Assembly (NCBI RefSeq): GCF_000503215.1
Contig: NZ_KI628539.1
Location: 833,752-897,751, forward strand
Reading direction: 5' to 3'
From: Pseudomonas canadensis
GTDB lineage: Bacteria; Pseudomonadota; Gammaproteobacteria; Pseudomonadales; Pseudomonadaceae
DNA length: 64,000 nt
Shown here: positions 57,464 through 64,000 of the stretch, one piece after another
Layout: each line of letters begins with the position of its first letter
Position numbering within the stretch: the first letter of the stretch is position 1
Position numbers and translations under genes: made by a program
Notes under the pieces: generated by a model
What the model was told of the DNA's origin: nothing
What the model saw: only the letters and a program-made list of their open reading frames with translations
Database searches by the model: none

Positions 57464-58780
57464 ATGATTACCGCCACTTCCGCCCGCACCCCGCAGGCGT
57501 TGAACAAACTGATGTTCGTCAAGTTGATGCCCTTGCTGATCATCGCCTACATCCTGAGCTTCCTGGACCGCACCAACATCGCCCTGGCCAAGCATCATCT
57601 GGACGTCGACCTGGGTATTTCCGCTGCGGCGTACGGGTTGGGCGCGGGGCTGTTTTTCCTGACGTATGCGCTGTCGGAAATCCCCAGCAATCTGATCATG
57701 CACAAGGTCGGCGCGCGGTTCTGGATCGCGCGGATCATGGTGACCTGGGGCCTGATCTCGGCGGCCATGGCCTTTGTGCAGGGCGAGACCTCGTTCTACG
57801 TGCTGCGCCTGTTGCTGGGCATTGCCGAAGCCGGACTGTTCCCCGGCGTCATGCTCTACCTCACCTACTGGTTCAACCGTGAACAACGGGCGCGCGCCAC
57901 CGGGTATTTCCTGCTTGGCGTGTGTTTCGCCAACATCATCGGTGGCCCGGTGGGCGCGGCCTTGATGCGCATGGACGGCATGCTCGGCTGGCACGGCTGG
58001 CAGTGGATGTTCATGCTCGAAGGCCTGCCAGCGGTGGCGTTTGCCTGGGTGGTCTGGCGCAAGTTGCCGGACCGTCCGAGCAAGGCGCCGTGGTTGTCTG
58101 CCGAGGAAGCGCGCGGCATTGAGCAGCGCATCGCCCGGGAAACCGAAGAGGGCGCGGGCGAGGGCGGTCACTCGTTGAAAAACTGGCTGACCCCGCAAAT
58201 CCTGCTGGCGATTTTTGTGTACTTCTGTCACCAGATCACCATCTACACCGTGATCTTTTTCCTGCCGAGCATCATCAGCAAGTATGGCGAACTGAGTACC
58301 ATGAACGTCGGCCTGCTGACTTCGTTACCGTGGGTCGCGGCGGCACTCGGTGCCTTGCTGATTCCGCGTTTCGCCACGACGCCCGGACGCTGCCGGCGGT
58401 TGCTGGTCACAGGGCTGCTGACCATGGCGCTGGGCCTGGGCATCGCGTCGATATCGGGGCCGGTGTTCAGCCTGCTCGGTTTTTGCCTGTCGGCGGTGAT
58501 GTTCTTCGTGGTGCAGTCGATCATTTTTTTGTACCCGGCTTCCCGTCTCAAGGGCGTTGCGCTGGCGGGCGGGCTGGGTTTCGTCAACGCGTGCGGGCTG
58601 CTTGGCGGGTTTGTCGGGCCGTCGGTAATGGGCGTGATCGAGCAAAGCACCGGCAATGCGATGAACGGCCTGAAGGTGATTGCGCTGGTATTGGTGGTGG
58701 CGGCTATTGCGGCGCTGCGGTTGCGCATGGGGCACGAGCCTGAGCGTGGCGCACAGGCCAGCGAAGCGTCCTACACGTAG
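57464..58780 (+). CDS. MFS transporter of the ACS group (second)
   Basis: A 438-residue anion:cation symporter (ACS) family protein, relatives of GudP, ExuT and TtuB. The start of helix 1 reads LLIIAYILSFLDRTNIALAKHHLDVDLGISAAAYGLGAGLFFLTYALSEIPSNLIMHKVGARFWIARIM, diagnostic for the group. ACS members import hexuronates, tartrate and similar organic anions, which agrees with a hydroxy/keto-acid pathway. The ATG at 57464 follows AAGAGGAATTGCCG; the frame from 57419 is not used. Confidence 0.9.
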   Translation: MITATSARTPQALNKLMFVKLMPLLIIAYILSFLDRTNIALAKHHLDVDLGISAAAYGLGAGLFFLTYALSEIPSNLIMHKVGARFWIARIMVTWGLISAAMAFVQGETSFYVLRLLLGIAEAGLFPGVMLYLTYWFNREQRARATGYFLLGVCFANIIGGPVGAALMRMDGMLGWHGWQWMFMLEGLPAVAFAWVVWRKLPDRPSKAPWLSAEEARGIEQRIARETEEGAGEGGHSLKNWLTPQILLAIFVYFCHQITIYTVIFFLPSIISKYGELSTMNVGLLTSLPWVAAALGALLIPRFATTPGRCRRLLVTGLLTMALGLGIASISGPVFSLLGFCLSAVMFFVVQSIIFLYPASRLKGVALAGGLGFVNACGLLGGFVGPSVMGVIEQSTGNAMNGLKVIALVLVVAAIAALRLRMGHEPERGAQASEASYT

Positions 58781-58838
58781 ACGCCGGCAACGCGGCTTTC
58801 TACACTGCGGCTTGTCTTGGGGAAAGGGGCAGGCGCCG

Positions 58839-59762
58839 ATGAATCGCAATGAATTACGCAAGGCCGACATCAACCTGATGGTGGTGTTCGAAGCGCTGAT
58901 GCTGGAGCGCAACGTGACGCGGGTGGCGGAGAAGCTGTTTCTCGGCCAGCCGACCATCAGCTCGGCCCTCAACCGCTTGCGTACCTTGTTCAACGACCCG
59001 CTGTTCATTCGCGTCGGCCACCGCATGGAGCCCACGGCGCGGGCCGAGGAAATCATCCAGCACCTGTCGCCGGCGCTGGACTCGCTATCCTCGGCCTTGA
59101 GCCTGACCCACGATTTCGACCCGTCCATCAGCACCATGACTTTTCGCATCGGCCTGTCCGATGACGTCGAATTCGGCCTGTTGCCGCCTTTGCTGCGCGC
59201 CCTACGCCAGGAAGCGCCGCAAGTGGTGTTCGTGGTGCAACATGTGGACTACTGGCGCATCCCGGATCTGCTCGCCTCTGGCGATATAACCGTTGGCATC
59301 ACCCAGACCCGTGGCCTGCCGGCAAATGCCAAGCGCAAGCTGCTGCGCCATATCCGCCCGCGCATCCTACGTGCCGATGCCTCGGAAACACCGCTGACCC
59401 TCGACGAATACTGCTCACGCCCTCACGTGCTGGTGTCCCACACCGCCAACGTGGCAGGGTTCGCCGATGAGTGGCTGGCAGAAATCGGCCGCAAGCGCCA
59501 CGTGGTGTTGTCGGTGCCGCAATACAGCGCACTGCCGGCGTTGCTCGCCGGCACCGACCTGATCGCCAGCCTGCCGGACTACACCGCCGAGGCCATGGCC
59601 GTGTCGGGCCACCTGTTCTGCGAGCCGTTCCCGTTCGAGACGCCGACCCTGGACTTGTCTATGGTCTGGCTCAGCCATGTCGACACCGACCCGGCCGAGC
59701 GCTGGGTACGCTCGCGACTGGAAGCGTTCATGAGTGATCGAGGGTTGGCGACCAAGGCCTGA
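58839..59762 (+). CDS. LysR-family transcriptional regulator, NodD/PcpR-like
   Basis: A 307-residue LysR regulator. The helix-turn-helix is RKADINLMVVFEALMLERNVTRVAEKLFLGQPTISSALNRLRTLFNDPLFIRVGHRMEPTARA (residues 6-70), a form seen in the NodD/LeuO/PcpR branch. The effector domain follows. It comes 58 bp after the ACS transporter on the same strand and gives the cluster a second regulator besides the FCD protein. The ATG at 58839 is chosen; the frame from 58680 overlaps the MFS gene. Confidence 0.87.
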   Translation: MNRNELRKADINLMVVFEALMLERNVTRVAEKLFLGQPTISSALNRLRTLFNDPLFIRVGHRMEPTARAEEIIQHLSPALDSLSSALSLTHDFDPSISTMTFRIGLSDDVEFGLLPPLLRALRQEAPQVVFVVQHVDYWRIPDLLASGDITVGITQTRGLPANAKRKLLRHIRPRILRADASETPLTLDEYCSRPHVLVSHTANVAGFADEWLAEIGRKRHVVLSVPQYSALPALLAGTDLIASLPDYTAEAMAVSGHLFCEPFPFETPTLDLSMVWLSHVDTDPAERWVRSRLEAFMSDRGLATKA

Positions 59763-59810
59763 CTCCGTGGTATATCTAGGATTCTTCCTACCAAAGATTC
59801 GGAGCCCTAC

Positions 59811-60173
59811 ATGCCACACCTGCATCTGGAATACACCGCCAACCTGACGAACCTGGCCGTTGAGAAAACCCTCCTACGGCTCAACAACGTGTTGATGGTG
59901 TCTGGCCAGTTCGGTTCCGAATTCGATATCAAAAGCCGTGCGGTCAAGGTCGAGACGTTCCAGGTGGGCACCTCCCTCGACCCCCGCGGTTTTATCGCGG
60001 TGAAGCTGTCGCTGCTCAGCGGGCGGTCGCCGCAGGTCAAGAAGCAGTTGTCGGAAAGCCTGTTGGCTGCCTTGCAGGACCTGGGCGACTGGCCGGCGGG
60101 CGTACAGGTTCAGCTGAGTGTTCTGTTGGTGGATATGGATCGCGATTCCTACAGCAAAGTCGCGATTGGTTAA
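59811..60173 (+). CDS. 5-carboxymethyl-2-hydroxymuconate isomerase-like tautomerase
   Basis: A 120-residue tautomerase-superfamily protein of the CHMI (HpaF) family: starts MPHLHLEYTANL with catalytic Pro2 exposed after Met removal, and ends QVQLSVLLVDMDRDSYSKVA. HpaF acts in homoprotocatechuate degradation, but no other hpa gene is present here, so the reaction is probably the ketonisation of another enol acid. It follows the LysR gene by 48 bp and is convergent with the next LysR gene (3-bp gap). Confidence 0.82.
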   Translation: MPHLHLEYTANLTNLAVEKTLLRLNNVLMVSGQFGSEFDIKSRAVKVETFQVGTSLDPRGFIAVKLSLLSGRSPQVKKQLSESLLAALQDLGDWPAGVQVQLSVLLVDMDRDSYSKVAIG

Positions 60174-60176
60174 GCC

Positions 60177-61112
60177 CTACAACAACCCCTGATCGGCACA
60201 CACCTTCACCACCTGTTCACGAAACCAGGTATTGGCACTGTCCTGTTCACTGGTTTCGTTCCATTGCATCTCCAGCGTGAACCCCGGCAAGCCGTTCGGC
60301 GCTTCGCAATGGCCGAATGCCGTGGCCGGTGCCAGCAACTTTTGCACGCGGCGCGGCAGGGTGACGATGAAATCGGTGCCGGTGATCATCTTCAAGGCTG
60401 CGCTGTAGCTGTTGGCGCGGGCGATGACCTGGCGCTTGTGGGCCTGGCGTGCGAGCCAGCCGTCGATCATGTTGGTGTCGGAGGTCCACGGCGTAGGGAA
60501 CACGTGGCGGCGTTCGACGAAGGAGTGCAGGCTGAAGGCCGGTTCCCGGGGTGCCGAGCGTTTGTCGAACACGCACACAAGGTCGTCCTCCAGCAGCATA
60601 TGGGTGCGGAAGTCTCTGTGGGCGCGGTGGAAGTTGGGGCCGAAGCAAATCACCAGGTCGAGACGACCTTCGCGCAGGTCGTCGGCGGGGATGTCGGTTT
60701 CCAGCTTCTGCACATTGACGATCACCGGCAGGTCGGCGCGGTCGAAGTTTTTCAACAGGCGCGGCAGGATCAACTGTTCGAAATATTCCGGCGCACACAC
60801 GTTGAAGGTCACGGCCTTCTGCGTCGGATCGAACGCTTGGCCACCGGCGTGGCAAAGGTTGATGCTTTCGAGGATTTTCTGCACATGGCTGTACATGGTG
60901 GTGGCCTTGTACGTCGGCCGCATGCCGGCCCGCGTGTTGATAAACAGCTCGTCTTCGAAGCTGGTGCGCAACTTCTTCAGGCTGTAGCTCACGGTGGACT
61001 GGCTGACAAACAGCGTTTCAGACACCTCGGTAACGCTGCTCTGGTCATAGACGGCGATAAACACCATCAAGTCCTGCATATCGAGCTTTCTGAGCAAGTT
61101 ACTGTTTAGCAT
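60177..61112 (-). CDS. LysR-family transcriptional regulator
   Basis: A 311-residue LysR regulator with helix-turn-helix at about 5-70 (LRKLDMQDLMVFIAVYDQSSVTEVSETLFVSQSTVSYSLKKLRTSFEDELFINTRAGMRPTYKA), again of the NodD/PcpR-like branch, and effector domain 90-300. The ATG at 61112 is chosen; the frame to 61160 lacks a start signal. It lies 138 bp downstream of the CynX-type gene on the same strand. Target unknown. Confidence 0.87.
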   Translation of the reverse strand: MLNSNLLRKLDMQDLMVFIAVYDQSSVTEVSETLFVSQSTVSYSLKKLRTSFEDELFINTRAGMRPTYKATTMYSHVQKILESINLCHAGGQAFDPTQKAVTFNVCAPEYFEQLILPRLLKNFDRADLPVIVNVQKLETDIPADDLREGRLDLVICFGPNFHRAHRDFRTHMLLEDDLVCVFDKRSAPREPAFSLHSFVERRHVFPTPWTSDTNMIDGWLARQAHKRQVIARANSYSAALKMITGTDFIVTLPRRVQKLLAPATAFGHCEAPNGLPGFTLEMQWNETSEQDSANTWFREQVVKVCADQGLL

Positions 61113-61249
61113 CGGTTTCGTCCGTAAACCCTTTGTACCGAATTCAGTACAAGACAGCACAAAAGCTTAACGGAACGAGCGTGCCAATAGAATGCTCTGT
61201 AGGGCGTTTCTATGTTTGGTGTGAGACAAATACTGTTTGCAACACGACC

Positions 61250-62437
61250 TCAGCGTATATGTCGTGCGTAATGCTTTGGGTTGAAGCGCGTCACGATCAA
61301 CAGCATCAGCACGATCACCGCCGTCAGCGACCACCAGGCCCATTCGAAGCTGCCCAGTCTGTCACGGATCATCCCGGCGATCAGCGGCGAAAGCCCGGCA
61401 ATCAGGTAGCCGATGCCTTGCACAAACGCGGTGAGGCCACCGGCGCGGCGCGGGTTGTCCAGGTGGTCGAGGGACAGGATCAGGCTCATCGGGAACAGGC
61501 CGCCGATGCCCAGGCCGAGCAGGCTAGGCCACAGCAGGCTCAGGTGTTGCGGACTCAGGATCAGGCCGCAGAAACCGAGGATGATCAGCACCAGCAACAC
61601 CGCAACGACGCCGCGTTTATCCTGGCGACGGTTGGCGATGGCGGGGGTGATCAGGCCGGACACGACTTCCATGGCCGTCAGGAAACCCAGCAGCAAACCG
61701 GCGTTCTGTTCACTCCAACCCTGCTCCACGTAGTACGGCGCCAGCCAGGCGAGTACGCAGGTGTAGGAGGCGGTGCCGAGGCCGAAGAATACCGCGAGCA
61801 ACCAGGCGCGACCGTTGCCGAAAAATGATTCTTGAGGGCCCGCACCGGCTTGGGGCAGTGGCGGCAACACCGAGCGCTGCGCGTACCAGAACACCAAGGC
61901 CAACAGCGCCAGCACCGCCCAGATCGCCAGGCCGATGCGCCAACTGCCGGTCTGCACCTGCACGAACGGTGCAAACGATGCGGCCAGCGCCGCGCCGCCC
62001 ATGATCGCGGTGACGTACAGGCCCATGAACAGCGAAACGTTGTCACTGAACCGCGATTTGATCAGCGCCGGCATCAGCGCCTGGATCATCGCAATCCCCA
62101 CGCCGGCGGCGATGGCGCTGACAATCAACTCCAGCGCCGAATCGAGGAACAACCGCGACAGCGTCGCCACGCCAATCACCACCAGTGACACCACGATGCT
62201 GCGGTGCTCGCCAAAACGTTTGGCCACGCCCATTCCAAAGAACATCGCCAAGCCCATGGCCATCACCGGCAACATGGTCAGCAGGGCCGCGCTGCTGAAA
62301 CTCAACGGCACGTCGCCACGAATCGAGGACAACAGGGGGCCGACAGCGGCCATTGAGGGGCGCAGGTTGAGGGCGACCAGCACGACACTGATCATCAGCC
62401 AGACGGCGGTGGTGGGTTTTGTTTGGACGGTTTCCAT
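61250..62437 (-). CDS. CynX/NimT-family MFS transporter
   Basis: A 395-residue, 12-helix MFS protein of the cyanate/nitroimidazole (CynX/NimT) group: VVLVALNLRPSMAAVGPLLSSIRGDVPLSFSSAALLTMLPVMAMGLAMFFGMGVAKRFGEHRSIVVSLVVIGVATLSRL is typical. No cyanase genes are near, so the symbol cynX is not given. The ATG at 62437 is preferred to the longer frame to 62494. A 52-base palindrome lies just upstream, between this gene and the aldehyde dehydrogenase gene. Confidence 0.86.
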   Translation of the reverse strand: METVQTKPTTAVWLMISVVLVALNLRPSMAAVGPLLSSIRGDVPLSFSSAALLTMLPVMAMGLAMFFGMGVAKRFGEHRSIVVSLVVIGVATLSRLFLDSALELIVSAIAAGVGIAMIQALMPALIKSRFSDNVSLFMGLYVTAIMGGAALAASFAPFVQVQTGSWRIGLAIWAVLALLALVFWYAQRSVLPPLPQAGAGPQESFFGNGRAWLLAVFFGLGTASYTCVLAWLAPYYVEQGWSEQNAGLLLGFLTAMEVVSGLITPAIANRRQDKRGVVAVLLVLIILGFCGLILSPQHLSLLWPSLLGLGIGGLFPMSLILSLDHLDNPRRAGGLTAFVQGIGYLIAGLSPLIAGMIRDRLGSFEWAWWSLTAVIVLMLLIVTRFNPKHYARHIR

Positions 62438-62525
62438 GGGACGGCCTTGAGTGAACAGGGGCGAATCAGGCCATGGGCGGGAGGAGGGGGGCAAATCAGA
62501 AAGTCGCAGGGGCTATCTAAAAATT

Positions 62526-62577
62526 GCGCAGGTCACATGTGGGAGGGGGCTTGCCCCCTCCCACATGTGACCTGCGC
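62526..62577. repeat. Perfect 52-base palindrome, REP-like
   Basis: Arms 62526-62550 and 62553-62577 are perfect 25-bp reverse complements around TT. The core GTGGGAGGGGGCTTGCCCCC is the other REP class of P. fluorescens. The arm length exceeds a normal REP. It abuts the aldehyde dehydrogenase stop (62580) and could stabilise or end that transcript on the minus strand. Confidence 0.88.
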
Positions 62578-62579
62578 CG

Positions 62580-64000
62580 TCAGTTAGAGCTGATCACATG
62601 CTTGATCTCCTGAAACGCCGCCAACCCCCACGGCCCCAACTCACGACCGATGCTGCTCTGCTTGTAACCGCCCCACGCGGCCTGCGGGAAGATCACCTGC
62701 GGCGCGTTGACCCACACCAGCCCGGCTTGCAAGGCGTTCGCCACCCGTTCGGCGGTTTCATGGCTGGCGCTGACCACACTCGCCACCAGGCCGAAATCGC
62801 TGTCATTGGCCAGGGCGATGGCCTCGGCTTCGGAGGTGAAGCGTCGTACACAGAGCACCGGGCCGAAGATCTCTTCGTTCCACAACGCGCTGTCCAGCGG
62901 TACGTCGGTGAACACGGTCGGGCGGATGAAAAAGCCCTGCGGCAAATCTGCCGGGCGATCGCCGCCGCACAGCAAGCGTGCGCCATCTTCAACACCGCGC
63001 TGGATATGCCCGAGCACGCGCTGATATTGCACGCGGTTGATCAACGCGCCCATTTCCACGTCATCGGCAAATGGGTCAGCCACGCGAATGCCTTCAGCCC
63101 GTGCCTGCACACGTTGCAGGAATTCATCCGCCAGGCTGTCAGCTACCAGCACGCGACTGGTGGCGGAACACATCTGCCCAGCGTTGAAAAATCCACCGCC
63201 ACAGGCCAGCTCCACTGCCAGGTCCAGGTCGGCATCGGCCAATACCAGCAGGGAAGATTTGCCGCCCAGTTCCAGGCTCACGCCCTTGATGGTTTCGGCC
63301 GCGCGCTGCATCACCTGCACGCCGACGGCGTTGCTGCCGGTGAAGGAAATCTTCGCCACGCGGCGATCCGCCGCCAGCGGCGCGCCCACTTCCAGGCCCG
63401 TGCCGCACACCAGGTTGAACACCCCAACCGGCAAGCCCGCCTCGGCGATAATCCGCGCCAGATGCAACTCCGCCAATGGCGTCACTTCCGATGGCTTGAG
63501 CACCACGCAGCAACCGGCCGCCAGCGCCGGGGCGAGTTTCCACGCGGTGGTGACCATCGGAAAATTCCACGGCACGATCAGCCCGACCACACCGCACGGC
63601 TCACGGCGCAGGCGTGCGCTGAAGTCCGCGCTGGGCAATGCCACCGGGCTATCCTGGCTGGCATCCATCGCTTCGGCCACGCTGGCGTAATAGTCGAAGG
63701 TGGCGATCACATCGTCCACATCAATCGCGGCTTCAAACAGCGGTTTGCCGTTGTTGCTCGATTGCAGGTGCATCAGCTGTTCGCGCTGCTCGCTGACGCC
63801 TTGGGCGATCTTGCGCAACAGCGCGGCGCGGTCGCGGCCGGTGCTTTTCGACCAGTCGATGAAAGCGGCGCTGGCGGCGTCGACCGCCTGGGTGACCGTG
63901 CTTGCATCACCGACGCTGACGTGGGCCAGGACGGCCTCAGTCGCGGGGTTGATTACCTCAAGCGAGGCCTGTCCGGCATGCCATGCCCCATTGATATACA
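62580..64000 (-). CDS. Aldehyde dehydrogenase, betaine-aldehyde-dehydrogenase-like (5' end beyond window)
   Basis: At least 472 residues of an ALDH-superfamily enzyme; the frame is open to the window edge, where YINGAWHAG, the usual residues 10-20, is read, so only the first few residues are missing. The NAD-binding and catalytic parts are complete: VPWNFPMVTTAWKLAPALAAG, the general base in SLELGGKS, the nucleophile Cys in FNAGQMCSATSR, and EEIFGPVLCVRRF. It resembles BetB-type betaine aldehyde dehydrogenases that oxidise amino-aldehydes, but no bet genes are visible. The TTG at 63818 is not a start. Confidence 0.9.
   Translation of the reverse strand, partial: YINGAWHAGQASLEVINPATEAVLAHVSVGDASTVTQAVDAASAAFIDWSKSTGRDRAALLRKIAQGVSEQREQLMHLQSSNNGKPLFEAAIDVDDVIATFDYYASVAEAMDASQDSPVALPSADFSARLRREPCGVVGLIVPWNFPMVTTAWKLAPALAAGCCVVLKPSEVTPLAELHLARIIAEAGLPVGVFNLVCGTGLEVGAPLAADRRVAKISFTGSNAVGVQVMQRAAETIKGVSLELGGKSSLLVLADADLDLAVELACGGGFFNAGQMCSATSRVLVADSLADEFLQRVQARAEGIRVADPFADDVEMGALINRVQYQRVLGHIQRGVEDGARLLCGGDRPADLPQGFFIRPTVFTDVPLDSALWNEEIFGPVLCVRRFTSEAEAIALANDSDFGLVASVVSASHETAERVANALQAGLVWVNAPQVIFPQAAWGGYKQSSIGRELGPWGLAAFQEIKHVISSN

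Noticed and set aside
1..64000. CRISPR arrays, insertion sequences, integrases, prophage genes, rRNA, replication origin
   Set aside because: No regularly spaced repeats, transposase or integrase motifs, phage structural proteins, rRNA sequence or DnaA-box clusters were found.

Overview
The window is a gene-dense, GC-rich stretch of a Pseudomonas chromosome, most likely from the P. fluorescens group. The evidence is protein content and gene order. The run ung, AbrB-family protein, tctA-tctB-tctC-opdH, tctD-tctE, HDOD protein, ygfZ, sdhE-ygfX, nadB, algU-mucA-mucB-mucD follows the order I know from P. aeruginosa (PA0750 to PA0766). The block gcvR-bcp / dapA-bamC-MBL-purC followed by tRNA-Ser is also a conserved gammaproteobacterial arrangement. 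REP-type inverted repeats of fluorescent pseudomonads occur three times. No insertion sequence, prophage, CRISPR array or replication origin was seen.

Layout. 1-5.3 kb: iron permease family protein, Ogt-type DNA repair protein, an orphan HicB, and a LysR regulator divergent from two translationally coupled MFS transporters. 5.3-8 kb: a RelE/antidote toxin-antitoxin module, a DUF6124 gene with a long folded leader, a DUF3833-DUF6482 pair with a LitR-like operator, and tRNA-Gly(CCC). 8-14.4 kb: phaG, rsuA, a chemoreceptor, a Tyr-rich lipoprotein, an acyl-CoA hydratase/hydrolase and ung. 14.4-23 kb: a beta-propeller protein and the TctDE-controlled tricarboxylate uptake system (OpdH porin, TctC binding protein, TctB/TctA membrane parts). 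23-33 kb: flavin and Fe-S housekeeping (ygfZ, sdhE, nadB), then the envelope-stress operon algU-mucA-mucB-mucD without mucC, and the periplasmic protease BepA. 33-39.7 kb: sulfur-transfer protein, PerM-type transporter, bcp-gcvR, dapA-bamC, purC, tRNA-Ser(CGA). 39.7-64 kb is accessory and catabolic: a MntA-HepT toxin-antitoxin pair, an MHS transporter with a carbamoylase and an acetylpolyamine-type deacetylase, ParDE with a third coupled gene, an MFS symporter coupled to a ModA-like binding protein, and an eight-gene cluster (FCD regulator, SDR, BKACE, SMP-30 lactonase, two MFS carriers, LysR, CHMI-like tautomerase). It ends with LysR, CynX-type MFS and an aldehyde dehydrogenase cut by the window edge.

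How the parts work together. OpdH, TctC and TctAB form one uptake route for citrate-like acids, switched by TctDE, and three CTTTCA repeats at exactly 11-bp spacing between the divergent transcripts look like the TctD site. AlgU controls its own operon through two sigma-22-type promoters, restrained by MucA/MucB and the protease MucD. The most unusual signals are the multi-stem, possibly pseudoknotted leader before the DUF6124 gene, the TGTACA-N12-TGTACA operator before the DUF3833 lipoprotein, and the BKACE cluster, whose substrate I cannot name.
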